Of a stretch of DNA of 64,000 bases, positions 17,436-25,971 are shown piece by piece. The position numbers and the translations under genes are program-made. The notes beneath the pieces were generated by a model, which ran no database searches, had not been told where the DNA came from, and saw nothing but the letters and a program-made list of their open reading frames with translations. Source of the stretch: Streptomyces sp. NBC_00690 (GTDB lineage: Bacteria > Actinomycetota > Actinomycetes > Streptomycetales > Streptomycetaceae); assembly GCF_036226685.1 (NCBI RefSeq), contig NZ_CP109009.1, positions 4,650,001 to 4,714,000 on the forward strand, read 5' to 3'. The first letter of the stretch is position 1, and each line of letters starts with the position of its first letter.

Positions 17436-17882
17436 TCACGGCTGGCCGGAGCCGGTCACCTCGGCGATCCGCGTAGCCAGCCCGTCCAGCCCCCCGTCCA
17501 CACCGTGTTCTTCGGGCGTCCGGTTCGCCTTGGGCGGCCAGATGCTGCCCATGGCATCACCGGGCCAGCGCGGCACCAGATGCACATGGACGTGGAAGAC
17601 GGTCTGGGAAGCCGCCGCGCCCGCGGAGTTGATCACGTTCATTCCGTCGGGCGCCAGTACCTCGTACAGTGCCCTGCCGACCCGCAACACGGACTGCGTG
17701 AGCCGTGCGGCCGTGGCGTCGTCCAGGGCCCAGAGATCAGGCGCATGCGAGCGGGGGATGACCAGGGTGTGCCCGCGGACCGCGGGTGCCAGCGGGAAGA
17801 ACGCCAGCGTATGGGCATCCTGATGAACCACGCGCGCTCTGCTCGGATCGGCGACGATGGCGCAGAACGCACACTCGGTCAT
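17436..17882 (-). CDS. HIT-family protein (histidine-triad nucleotide hydrolase)
   Basis: A 148-residue cytoplasmic protein of the HIT superfamily. The catalytic histidine triad is FHVHVHLVPR (H-x-H-x-H). The N terminus has CAFC, a typical zinc-binding pair of bacterial HIT proteins (MTECAFCAIV). It hydrolyses nucleotide phosphoramidates or dinucleotide polyphosphates. The start is the ATG at 17882, preceded by GGAGG at five bases; a frame-extending ATG at 17897 has none. It is convergent with the preceding membrane-protein gene and divergent from the TIR gene. Confidence 0.92.
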   Translation of the reverse strand: MTECAFCAIVADPSRARVVHQDAHTLAFFPLAPAVRGHTLVIPRSHAPDLWALDDATAARLTQSVLRVGRALYEVLAPDGMNVINSAGAAASQTVFHVHVHLVPRWPGDAMGSIWPPKANRTPEEHGVDGGLDGLATRIAEVTGSGQP

Positions 17883-18043
17883 TCGCCCTCCCCCCATCGG
17901 CCGGCGTCAAGCGGACACCCCGCCCACACCGGTTCGGTGCAACCCCTCATCGGATGCTCCCCGTTCGGCACCATCCGTGCACCCATCTCTGGTACCAAGC
18001 AGGAGAGGAGCGACGCGAGGCACGAGGAACGGGGAAGACCGAC

Positions 18044-19537
18044 ATGGGCGGCATCTTTGTCAACTACCGAAGGGGACCACACCTTCCCGTAGTACAGGAG
18101 CTCCGCGAGCGACTCGTCCAACATTTCGGCGCAGACCACGTCTTCTTCGACACTTCGTCGATCATCCCGGGACGACGGTACTCGGACGAGTTACGCGAGC
18201 GACTCGCGGACTGCGAAGTCCTCCTCGTGGTCATCCACGAAGGCTGGCTGGACGCCCGCGATGAATCCGGCGGACGTCGGCTGGACCGCGCCGACGACTG
18301 GGTGCGGCGGGAGATCGAAGGGGCGCTGGCAGCCGGCAAGGTCGTCATCCCTCTGTTGCTGGACGGCGCGGTCGTACCGCTGTCGAGCCAACTCCCCAAG
18401 CTCATGGCCGATCTGGCGCTGCGGCAGGCCCAGAGCCTCTCGGTGAGCCGGTGGCACGCCGACCTGGCGCAGCTCTGCGCAGTCCTGGAGGTCTCGGTGA
18501 AGTCGCCGTGGACGGTGCTTCCCTGCCCGTCGCCGCCCAAGCCCCCACCGGGGCCCTGGCTGGGGATCGGCACGGCTGCGCTGGCTGCCGCACTCCTGAT
18601 GGCCCTCGTCCTGGGCCCACTGGCCGACCTGCCGGAGAATCCGGGGTCCGACCGGCCGGACGGCGCGACCGATGTGCCCCTCGCATTCATGGCAGCGGGG
18701 TGGTCGGTGCTGCTGATGTGCGCGCCGGTGCTCGCCGTCCTCGCCGTACGGGGAGTGTCACGCTGGTCGGTGAACGACTGGGAGCGCGAGTTGCAGGCCG
18801 TTCCCCACACCGTCTACGTACGACGGACCTATCTGGCCGCTGTCGCACTCGTCCTCCTGGCGCTGTTGGGCGCCTTCACCCTGAGGGAACAGGGCATCCT
18901 GCCCGCCCTGGGGGTGTTGCTGGTGGTGATCGTCTCGGTCGCCCACACGGCCGCCGGTTCCCTCCGCACCCAGCGGATGGAGGCGGACCAGTGGCGCAAC
19001 TGGCCGCACGCCCTCCCGTCCCCCGTCACCCGTCAACAGTTGCGCAGGGCGGTCGCGCGCCTGGAGACACGGGCCCGCAGTTGGTCGCATCCGCTGAGCC
19101 GGCAGCAACGGGAGAAGGCGGAATGGGTACTCCAGGACTTCGACCAGGCCCTAGCTGCCATCCGCGCCGAAGGCAGTCGCTCCCGACTGGCGTGGTTGCG
19201 CCGGGAGCAGCCATGGCTGTTCAGCCTGTACGCACTGTGGGTGACGCTTAACACCGGACTGACCACGGCCGCGGTCCTTCCGGTCCTGGCGGCCGGCGAC
19301 GGATCGCGGCGCCTGTACGCACTCCCGATCATGGCGGCGCTGCTCAGCGGCGCACTCGGGCTGGCCACGATGGAGATCGCCTACCGCCAACAGCGGTGGC
19401 TGCGCTCCACGGTGGTCCGAGAGGCCGAAATCCGGGTGGCGGAGCTCGCCGTACGCGTGACGGAACTGAGCTCCCTGGCGCGCACGCGCCCCACACGGCC
19501 CGCCCCCCGCCCGGAGGACCAGGAAGAGCCCGGCTAG
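18044..19537 (+). CDS. TIR-domain multi-pass membrane protein
   Basis: A 497-residue protein. Residues 1-140 form a bacterial TIR (TIR_2-like) domain: GIFVNYRR at the start, VFFDTSSIIPG, LADCEVLLVVIHEGWL, and WVRREIEGAL before VVIPLLLDGA. At least four to six transmembrane helices follow, with a basic cytoplasmic stretch between them. TIR domains in bacteria are often NAD-degrading immune effectors or protein-interaction modules. With a membrane anchor this one could be a defence effector or a signalling receptor (inference). The start is the ATG at 18044 with GGGGAAG upstream. No partner gene such as a cyclase or Thoeris-type gene is adjacent, only a divergent HIT protein. Confidence 0.82.
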   Translation: MGGIFVNYRRGPHLPVVQELRERLVQHFGADHVFFDTSSIIPGRRYSDELRERLADCEVLLVVIHEGWLDARDESGGRRLDRADDWVRREIEGALAAGKVVIPLLLDGAVVPLSSQLPKLMADLALRQAQSLSVSRWHADLAQLCAVLEVSVKSPWTVLPCPSPPKPPPGPWLGIGTAALAAALLMALVLGPLADLPENPGSDRPDGATDVPLAFMAAGWSVLLMCAPVLAVLAVRGVSRWSVNDWERELQAVPHTVYVRRTYLAAVALVLLALLGAFTLREQGILPALGVLLVVIVSVAHTAAGSLRTQRMEADQWRNWPHALPSPVTRQQLRRAVARLETRARSWSHPLSRQQREKAEWVLQDFDQALAAIRAEGSRSRLAWLRREQPWLFSLYALWVTLNTGLTTAAVLPVLAAGDGSRRLYALPIMAALLSGALGLATMEIAYRQQRWLRSTVVREAEIRVAELAVRVTELSSLARTRPTRPAPRPEDQEEPG

Positions 19538-19627
19538 GCCCTTTCAAGGAACCGAGTCCTCTTGGGACGCCGTGCCCCCCCGGAACCGCGTCACTCTTTG
19601 GGCGCCTGCCCAGCCGGGCGGATGCGC

Positions 19628-19966
19628 TCAGCGAACCCCGTCGTGCGGTGTGGTTGAGGCCCGGCGGAACTCCGCGTTGATGCGCTGGGCTTCTTCGAGC
19701 TGGTCCTCAAGGATGACGATGCGACAAGCCGCCTCGACCGGGGTGCCTTGATCGACGAGTTCCCGGGCTCGGGCCGCGATGCGCAGCTGGTAGCGGGAGT
19801 AGCGGCGGTGCCCGCCTTCGGAGCGGAGCGGGGTGATCAGACGGGCTTCTCCGATGGCACGGAGGAATCCCGGGGTGGTGCCGAGCAATTCGGCCGCCCG
19901 GCCCATCGTGTAGGCGGGGTAGTCATCGTCGTCCAGCCGTCCGCCGAGCGAATCATCCGCTGTCAT
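19628..19966 (-). CDS. MerR-like helix-turn-helix regulator
   Basis: A 112-residue MerR-type DNA-binding protein without an effector-binding domain. The winged helix includes AYTMGRAAELLGTTPGFLRA and the Arg-rich wing GGHRRYSRYQL, followed by a short coiled-coil helix (VILEDQLEEAQRINAEF). The start is the ATG at 19966 with GAGG five bases upstream; a GTG at 19972 is too close to that site. Similar MerR proteins accompany CspA and DEAD-box helicase genes in Streptomyces, as here, and may regulate the cold-shock group. Confidence 0.85.
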   Translation of the reverse strand: MTADDSLGGRLDDDDYPAYTMGRAAELLGTTPGFLRAIGEARLITPLRSEGGHRRYSRYQLRIAARARELVDQGTPVEAACRIVILEDQLEEAQRINAEFRRASTTPHDGVR

Positions 19967-20640
19967 CTGCACCTCTTCTTGGGAACGCGTCGAGGGGCCC
20001 TGGTGCCGTGTGGCACCAAGGGCCCCGAAGGAAATTGAACACCATCAGCCGGCTCTAGTGTTGCGCCGACCTTCTGTTTCCGCCCTCTCGCCTCGAAGGA
20101 GGAGAGGAGTGCGGGGATCGTGACTGCCTGACCGGGGACCACCATCCATTCCTGGGCCGTGCTGACCCGGGCCGTATGTGTTCCTCGCCCGGGCGATCCT
20201 GATGGCGTCTTCTTCCTCCGTTCTTCCTCTGGTTCAACGCTGTGTCTCACCGGTGCTCTGCGCACTGGCGCTCCTGCTGCGGCGCCCCTGAATCCTGCGG
20301 GCCACCTGGTACGGCCGTCAGTTCCGTCGCCGGTCAACACCGAGCTTGGCTTCGGAACTCCACTGCCGCACCGCTCTGCGAACTGCTCGTACCGCTGCCC
20401 GCCAGTTCATCTCTGCCGGGCTGTTCGTCCTTGGCTACAAGAGAAACCATAGCTATGCGATCACCCAATGTCTACTGTGGCCGGGATAGATTTTCTTGCT
20501 CTCGACGGTGAAGGAATCCGACTCGAAGGGTGTAGGTGGCGGGGCCGCGGATCGGGGCTGAGGCCGGCACCAGGGCGTGACCAGGCAGGACCGGGGCGGG
20601 ACCGGGGCGGGACCGGGATGCAGTGATCGTGCGGGCGCAC
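19967..20640. other. intergenic region with no recognised gene
   Basis: 674 bp between the MerR gene start and the terminator of the next minus-strand gene. Open frames give low-complexity products without family resemblance. It should contain the MerR gene promoter. No tRNA, riboswitch or further repeats stood out on reading. Confidence 0.45.
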
Positions 20641-20680
20641 AAAGAAGGCCCGACCGGTGCGCACCGGTCGGGCCCTCTTT
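20641..20680 (-). terminator. rho-independent-type terminator hairpin
   Basis: AAAGAAGGCCCGACCGGTGC pairs with GCACCGGTCGGGCCCTCTTT, giving a 20-bp palindrome with one mismatch, bounded by A and T runs. It lies 38 bp past the stop of the minus-strand gene at 20718 and reads as its terminator, possibly working in both directions. Confidence 0.85.
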
Positions 20681-20717
20681 GCTGTGCTGGTGTTCTGTTG
20701 TCCTCAGTCCCCGCAGG

Positions 20718-21032
20718 TCAGACGGACACGGGCGTGCCGAGCATCGCGGATGCCCGCTGGAGCGAGGTGAGTCCGCGCGGCGGCTTGGTGGTGACCTCGG
20801 GCAGGCCGCGGCAGGTGAAGCCGAGCAGCATCATCGCCCGGACCACCTCGGCGGAGCTGAAGTCGCGGCGGTCCTGGCGGGTGATGACCTGGCCCACCTG
20901 CTTGATGGGGAACTGGCGGCGGCCGATGATCACGTACTCGCCGACGACGGGCTCGGGCTTGACGGCCTTCATCGACGCCAGCACACCACTCTTGGTCAAA
21001 TCGAACGGGAATCGGGCGATGACGCAGCGCAT
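20718..21032 (-). CDS. conserved Streptomyces hypothetical protein of the cold-shock group
   Basis: A 104-residue protein starting MRCVIARFPFDLTKSGVLAS, with ...VVGEYVIIGRRQFPIKQVGQ followed by VITRQDRRDFSSAEVVRAMM. I recognise this as a conserved small protein next to DEAD-box helicase and CspA genes in streptomycetes, but its function is not known to me. The pattern of basic residues and the RQDRRDF segment would suit nucleic-acid binding (inference). The start is the ATG at 21032 with GCGAGG five bases upstream; the frame extends further, but that extension is low complexity. It lies 180 bp downstream of the DEAD helicase gene on the same strand and ends in a strong hairpin. Confidence 0.8.
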   Translation of the reverse strand: MRCVIARFPFDLTKSGVLASMKAVKPEPVVGEYVIIGRRQFPIKQVGQVITRQDRRDFSSAEVVRAMMLLGFTCRGLPEVTTKPPRGLTSLQRASAMLGTPVSV

Positions 21033-21212
21033 GATGCCTCGCAAGTCAGAAGAGGGGGATGTCCACCACGGTTGCGGCGGATCGGCAGGAAGGGACGTCG
21101 GTTGCGAGCGTGGGGCCGGGTAAGCGTCCCACGGTCGCCGCGCAGGTGCGGGGCCGTGTCCCTGATCCGGCAGAAGAACCACAAGGCCCTCCCGCCGGAG
21201 CTGAGAGCAATG

Positions 21213-22706
21213 CTAGGCCGCCGCGCGGAAGGTGGACTGCCGTGCGGTGGTGCGACCACGAGCCGAACCGCCGCGGCGGCGCCGACCCCGGGGGGTGGCA
21301 CCATCACGCTGGGGTCGTTCGACCACGGGGGCGGTGATGACGACCGGGACCCCCGACGGGGTCCGGGCGCCGGTGATGCGGTTCAGGGCCTCGTCGCCGG
21401 GGCGTACCTGAGTGGTCTGCGGACGGATTCCGGCATCGGCCAGCAGACGGACCATGGCGCGGCGCTGGTTCGGGCTGACCAGGGTGACGACACTGCCCGA
21501 CTCGCCCGCCCGGGCGGTGCGACCGCCGCGGTGGAGGTAGTCCTTGTGGTCGGTGGGCGGGTCCACGTTGACGACGAGACCCAGGTTGTCCACGTGGATG
21601 CCGCGCGCCGCCACATTGGTGGCCACCAGCACGGTGACGTGCCCCGTCTTGAACTGCGTCAGGGTGCGGGTGCGCTGCGGCTGGGACTTGCCGCCGTGCA
21701 GGGCGGCAGCCCGTACACCGCTGTTCAGCAGGTGCTCGGTCAGCCGGTTGACGGCGTGCTTGGTGTCCAAGAACATGATCACCCGGCCCTCGCGAGCGGC
21801 GATCTCGGTAGCCGCCCGCTGCTTGTCCGCGCCGTGGACGTGCAGTACGTGGTGTTCCATCGTGGTGACCGCACCCGCGGACGGGTCGACGGAGTGGACG
21901 ACCGGGTCGGTCAGGTAGCGGTGCACCAGCAGATCGACATTGCGGTCCAACGTGGCGGAGAACAGCATCCGCTGCCCACCGGGCCGCACCTGGTCGAGCA
22001 GTGCGGTGACCTGGGGCATGAATCCCATGTCGGCCATCTGGTCGGCCTCGTCGAGAACCGTGATGGCGACCTGGTCCAGACGGCACTCGCCGCGGTCGAT
22101 CAGGTCCTTGAGCCGGCCCGGCGTCGCTACGACGACCTCGGACCCGCCGCGCAGCGCACTGGCCTGCCTGCCGATCGGCATTCCGCCCACCACCGTGGCC
22201 ATCCGCAGCCGCATCGACCGGGCGTAGGGGGTGAGGGCGTCGGTGACCTGCTGCGCCAGTTCGCGCGTCGGGACCAGCACCAGGGCCAGCGGCTGACGCG
22301 GCTCGGCCCGCTTGCCGGCCGTACGGGCCAGGAGCGCGAGGCCGAAGGCGAGCGTCTTGCCGGAGCCGGTCCGACCACGCCCGAGGACGTCCCGACCCGC
22401 GAGGGTGTTCGGCAGCGTCGCACCCTGGATCGGGAACGGTACGGTCACGCCCTCGGCGGTCAGTGCGGCCAATAGCTGTACGGGCATGTCGAGCTCGGCG
22501 AACGCCTCGACGGGAGGCAGCGCGGGGGTGACGGTGACCGGGAGCGCGAACTCCTGCTTCACCGCGGCCGGCCGACGGCCGGAACCATTCGAACGGCCGG
22601 GGCCGCCGGAGCGACTCGGGGCGCCCGAGCGGCTTCCACCGCGTCCCGAGCCGGAACTGTTGGTGCGAGTACGGGCGGAGCGGTCATTGGTGCGTGTGCG
22701 GTTCAT
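21213..22706 (-). CDS. DEAD-box RNA helicase
   Basis: A 497-residue ATP-dependent RNA helicase of the DEAD-box family. Motifs in order: Q motif (PIQG), I (GRGRTGSGKT), Ia (VPTRELAQQV), II (VLDEADQM, that is DEAD), III (LFSAT), IV (VIMFLDTKHA), V (VATNVAARGIH) and VI (YLHRGGRTARAG). The N-terminal ~50 residues and the C-terminal ~40 are Arg/Gly/Ser-rich RNA-binding tails. The start is the ATG at 22706 with GAGGAAGG six bases upstream. It lies just downstream of cspA on the same strand, which fits a role in resolving RNA structure at low temperature. Confidence 0.95.
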   Translation of the reverse strand: MNRTRTNDRSARTRTNSSGSGRGGSRSGAPSRSGGPGRSNGSGRRPAAVKQEFALPVTVTPALPPVEAFAELDMPVQLLAALTAEGVTVPFPIQGATLPNTLAGRDVLGRGRTGSGKTLAFGLALLARTAGKRAEPRQPLALVLVPTRELAQQVTDALTPYARSMRLRMATVVGGMPIGRQASALRGGSEVVVATPGRLKDLIDRGECRLDQVAITVLDEADQMADMGFMPQVTALLDQVRPGGQRMLFSATLDRNVDLLVHRYLTDPVVHSVDPSAGAVTTMEHHVLHVHGADKQRAATEIAAREGRVIMFLDTKHAVNRLTEHLLNSGVRAAALHGGKSQPQRTRTLTQFKTGHVTVLVATNVAARGIHVDNLGLVVNVDPPTDHKDYLHRGGRTARAGESGSVVTLVSPNQRRAMVRLLADAGIRPQTTQVRPGDEALNRITGARTPSGVPVVITAPVVERPQRDGATPRGRRRRGGSARGRTTARQSTFRAAA

Positions 22707-23009
22707 GCGGAACCTTCCTCGATGCGGCACGTATCAAGGAATTCCCGCAGCAATGAGCGGCGCGGAGAATCGCAAGAATGAGCCGAATGAAATGCGAAAG
22801 CGGACCCGGTCGGAAAATGGGTGCTCGCGTGTTGCATAAAAGCCTTTGGGAGCCGCGTACAGAAGCGGCGGTGTGTTGACCGTGGTGGTCCTGCCGGACT
22901 TGGGTCCGGGGCGTGGGCGAAGTGTCCGCCCAGAATTTGGGGAGCCATCTCAATCCCGGCCGGGAAGACGTTCACGGCACCTGGGGAGCGGCTACGCCCT
23001 GAAATGCGC
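22707..23009. other. leader region of the DEAD-box helicase gene
   Basis: 303 bp between the cspA terminator and the helicase start, on the minus strand. It contains the helicase promoter and probably a long 5' UTR. I see no gene and no clear leader peptide. Confidence 0.45.
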
Positions 23010-23050
23010 GTAGCTGGGGCCCGCACCCCAAGGATGCGGGCCCCAGCTAC
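23010..23050 (-). terminator. strong terminator hairpin after cspA
   Basis: GTAGCTGGGGCCCGCA pairs perfectly over 16 bp with TGCGGGCCCCAGCTAC around a nine-base loop (CCCCAAGGA). It lies 17 bp beyond the cspA stop on the minus strand. There is no T-run, as is common for Streptomyces terminators. Confidence 0.88.
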
Positions 23051-23066
23051 GAAGTACGCGTCAGCG

Positions 23067-23270
23067 TCAGGCGGGAACGATGTTCTCAGCCGTCGGGCCC
23101 TTCTGGCCCTGCGCGATGTCGAAAGTCACCTTCTGGCCTTCGAGCAGCTCACGGAAGCCCTGGGCGGCGATGTTCGAGTAGTGGGCGAACACATCGGGGC
23201 CGCCACCTTCCTGCTCGATGAAGCCGAAGCCCTTTTCCGCATTGAACCACTTCACGGTGCCAGCAGCCAT
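23067..23270 (-). CDS. cold-shock protein, CspA family
   Basis: A 67-residue cold-shock domain protein. The RNA-binding motifs are RNP1 KGFGFI and RNP2 DVFAHYS; the start is [17 protein letters not shown] and the end ...[10 protein letters not shown]. It binds single-stranded nucleic acid and acts as an RNA chaperone. The start is the ATG at 23270 with AAGGAG eight bases upstream; the longer frame is an upstream leader. A hairpin plus U-run lies about 95 bp upstream in its leader, and a perfect hairpin follows the stop. Confidence 0.95.
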   Translation of the reverse strand: MAAGTVKWFNAEKGFGFIEQEGGGPDVFAHYSNIAAQGFRELLEGQKVTFDIAQGQKGPTAENIVPA

Positions 23271-23361
23271 TATTTGTTCTCCTTCTGGGGCAGTTCGCCG
23301 AAGCCAGCACTGTGCGGACTCCGCGTCGCCGCGATGATTGCCCCATCCGGAAATGACCGGA

Positions 23362-23406
23362 GATAAAAAAGCACTCTCACCGTCGCAGTAGTCGGGTGAG
23401 GGTGCT
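23362..23406 (-). promoter_or_regulatory. hairpin with U-run upstream of cspA (terminator or attenuator)
   Basis: Read on the minus strand, AGCACCCTCACC pairs with GGTGAGAGTGCT (one mismatch, 13-base loop) and is followed at once by six T residues. It sits about 95 bp before the cspA start. It could end transcription from upstream, or act as a leader attenuator whose stability depends on temperature (inference). Confidence 0.6.
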
Positions 23407-23854
23407 TGAGATTTTGGGAACCACAACTGCAACTGAGATCGACAGTAGCATGACGGCATCAGCAACGCACTGCTGATGATTTCGCGCTGCTTTTTGTGTG
23501 AGGTACTCTCACCGCGCCTCGCGTTAATTTCTCATCTCGCGGTCATAGATATTGGCTCGCCCGGGGCGAAGTGTTTCGGTGAAGGGCCCGGCCGGTCCAG
23601 TACGAAAATCAGGTGCCGGCCCTGCGCTCGAATTTTCCGCAAAATGTCGCCGCACCGGCCCTGAGCAGCGACAACGCCGAGCGGAGCACTCTTCACGGAG
23701 GACGGGACACGGCGGGCAGCAGCCTTGGTCCGGGTACGCGGGCCGCTCCGTACGACGCCACTGAGGGAGTGCATCCGGCCTGGTGGTGGCGAACGGGCCG
23801 GGGCCGGACGGGTGATTCGTGTCGCAGGCTTCCCAACGGCACGTCGACCGTGGA
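23407..23854. other. intergenic region upstream of the cspA leader
   Basis: 448 bp between the cspA leader hairpin and the end of the antiporter gene. The half next to cspA is noticeably richer in A and T than its surroundings and probably holds the cspA promoter. The rest gives only Arg/Pro-rich frames. No gene recognised. Confidence 0.45.
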
Positions 23855-25126
23855 CTACGACACCGGGCCCTTCTCCCGGAGCTCCGGATCGCGGCGCAGG
23901 GCCTTTGCGTACCAGGCTCCGTAGCGCGCCCCCAGCTGCGCGGCCGACGCGCCGTGGAGGTAGACGCTGAGCCCGACGGTCACGGCGATGACACCACTGA
24001 CCACGTCCGTGTGGGGGAGCTCCGCTTCGAAGGCGATCAACCCGAAGACGACGGACGCGAGCCCACGCGGGCCGAACCAGCCGATGTAGGCCACCGTGGG
24101 CGGGCGGAGCCCGGCACCGATGAGGGAAACGGCGACCGGGACCATGCGGATGACGGTGAGGCTGAGCACCGCGTAGAGCGCCATCCGCCAGTCGGCGTGC
24201 TCCAGTACCGGCCCCAGGATCACGGCACCGAAGAGCAGGAAACTCAGTGCGGCCAACAGTTCGCCGAGTCGGTCGCCGAACTCGATCGTGCGGCTGACGT
24301 CGGCATCCTTGGCCGAGGCGCGATCGGCCGATGTTCCGCCGCGCAGTACGGAGCCGAAGGCGAGGCCCGCGACCCAGGCTCCGATGAATCCGCTTCCGTC
24401 GATCACGACGCACAGCGCGTACGCCGTGGCGGGCACGGCCAGCACCAGGATCTGTCGCCAGCCCGTGGTGCTCCAGCGCCGGGCGGCTGATTCGCGCAGC
24501 ACGACCGCGCCCAGCCAGCCGGCCGCAAGGCCGATGACACTGCTGGCCACCAGCGCGAGGAGGAACGCCTTCAGCGGCCCGTCCTGCCCATGGTGTCCGT
24601 CACCGGCAGCGGCCAGGGCCAGTACGAAGAACGGCAGCACGATGCCGTCGTTGAGACCGGACTCCACGCTGAGCCCGTGGCGTACCGGCGCGGGGACGCG
24701 CTCGTCCGACACGGCCTGTTGTCCCAGTGCCGCATCGGTGGGGGCGAGGACGATACCGATCACCGCGAGCTCCCACATGCTCGGACCGGGCAGCACCGCC
24801 CAGGCTCCGAGCCACCCCAGGGCCATGGTCAGCGGCAACCCGACCATGAGCAGACGCTCGGGCAGCGAGCGTTCCCTGCGCAGTTCCTGCCGTCGGATCG
24901 CGGCGGCCGAGGTGAACAGCAGCAGCGCGAGGGCGCTTTCCAGCAGTGCACGGGTGATCTCCCCGTCCTGGGCGCGATCGATGAGATCGAGGCCGAGGGG
25001 TCCGATGGCCAGACCACAGGTGACGAGCACCATCGGACCGGAGACCGGTGTGGTGGCCAGCCGCCGCGACACGGCCGCGTAGCCGGCGATCACTGCGCCC
25101 GTGGCGATGACGGCCCATGGATTCAC
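23855..25126 (-). CDS. cation:proton antiporter (CPA/NhaP type)
   Basis: A 423-residue membrane protein with about twelve helices of the sodium/proton antiporter superfamily. Key segments are VIGIVLAPTDAALGQQAV (unwound helix with TD), VESGLNDGIVLPFFVLAL (ND pair of the ion-binding site) and the late WFGPRGLASVVFGLI segment (conserved Gly-Pro-Arg-Gly). It exchanges Na+ or K+ for H+ and supports pH and salt homeostasis. The start is a GTG at 25126 with GGAGGAGG five bases upstream; the frame extends to 25267 without a site. Confidence 0.9.
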   Translation of the reverse strand: MNPWAVIATGAVIAGYAAVSRRLATTPVSGPMVLVTCGLAIGPLGLDLIDRAQDGEITRALLESALALLLFTSAAAIRRQELRRERSLPERLLMVGLPLTMALGWLGAWAVLPGPSMWELAVIGIVLAPTDAALGQQAVSDERVPAPVRHGLSVESGLNDGIVLPFFVLALAAAGDGHHGQDGPLKAFLLALVASSVIGLAAGWLGAVVLRESAARRWSTTGWRQILVLAVPATAYALCVVIDGSGFIGAWVAGLAFGSVLRGGTSADRASAKDADVSRTIEFGDRLGELLAALSFLLFGAVILGPVLEHADWRMALYAVLSLTVIRMVPVAVSLIGAGLRPPTVAYIGWFGPRGLASVVFGLIAFEAELPHTDVVSGVIAVTVGLSVYLHGASAAQLGARYGAWYAKALRRDPELREKGPVS

Positions 25127-25381
25127 CGGTCCTCCTCCGCGGACCGACGTGTCCGCCATCCCTGGAAACCCACCGCCGCGCACTGTCTCGTCAGCTTGGG
25201 CCAGGCAGGCGGTCCCGGGCGCGGTGGCGCTCCGGTGGTTCTCCTCGTTCCCCTGGTTGCCACGCACGGACTGCTGTACCCCGCGGTGGTGGATCGCCCC
25301 CGGTGCAGGAGGGACCAGGCAGTGGATCGTCCAGGCGAGGCAAAGGCCCGATGGCGGAACGCCCGGTGCGACGGCCGCCCG

Positions 25382-25642
25382 TCAATCGTCCTCGCCGTGA
25401 GTCCCCGAGGGCGGTCTGCTGGTGGCCAGCCAGGTGCGGGCCGGCCCGGCCGCCGCCTCCGTGTCCACGGTGAGGTGCAGTCGGGTGCCGCCGCCGGGAG
25501 CCGGATAGCTGCGCTGCTCGGTTCCTGCGAAGCAGCGCCGTAGGACTTCGGCGACCGCACGGGCGGTTTCGGGCGCGGCGGCGACGATGCGGACCTCGGC
25601 GTGTCCGGCCTTCGGCAGTGCCGCGGAGTCGTCGGGTTCCAA
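25382..25642 (-). CDS. hypothetical protein (86 residues)
   Basis: Short protein with an ordered ferredoxin-like pattern: VRIVAAAPETARAVAEVLRR, then TRLHLTVDTEAA and a Pro/Ser tail. It is probably cytoplasmic, with no signal or membrane helix. It lies 255 bp upstream of the antiporter on the same strand and may be cotranscribed. I do not recognise the family. Confidence 0.6.
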   Translation of the reverse strand: MEPDDSAALPKAGHAEVRIVAAAPETARAVAEVLRRCFAGTEQRSYPAPGGGTRLHLTVDTEAAAGPARTWLATSRPPSGTHGEDD

Positions 25643-25971
25643 GGCGGGGTCCTTTCCTCAGGTCGCGTGCCCCATCGACCGCGGCTCATGGACTGCGGCA
25701 CATCGACACGGCGACGCCTGCGGCGTGGTGTCCGCTGCCCGGTCCGGGGGAGGCCGACGTCATGGGCCGGGATCTTTGACGCGCGACGGTTGCATGTGTT
25801 TTGTCGGAAATGCCCGACAGGGCATTGTGCTCCAGCCGCCGTCGAGTACAAGAGCCGCCCCGCCGCCGCACTGAAGCCCCACCGGCCGATGCACACGGGT
25901 CCCATGTGCTCTCCCGTACGTCCGCACGGTTCGGAACCCGTCCCCCGACCTTCGGCCGCCCGCCCCCGCGG
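25643..25971. other. intergenic region, no gene recognised
   Basis: 329 bp between the 86-residue hypothetical gene and the 3' end of the UvrD-like helicase gene. It contains the promoter for the 86-residue gene and the helicase terminator. No open frame with a recognisable product. Confidence 0.45.
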
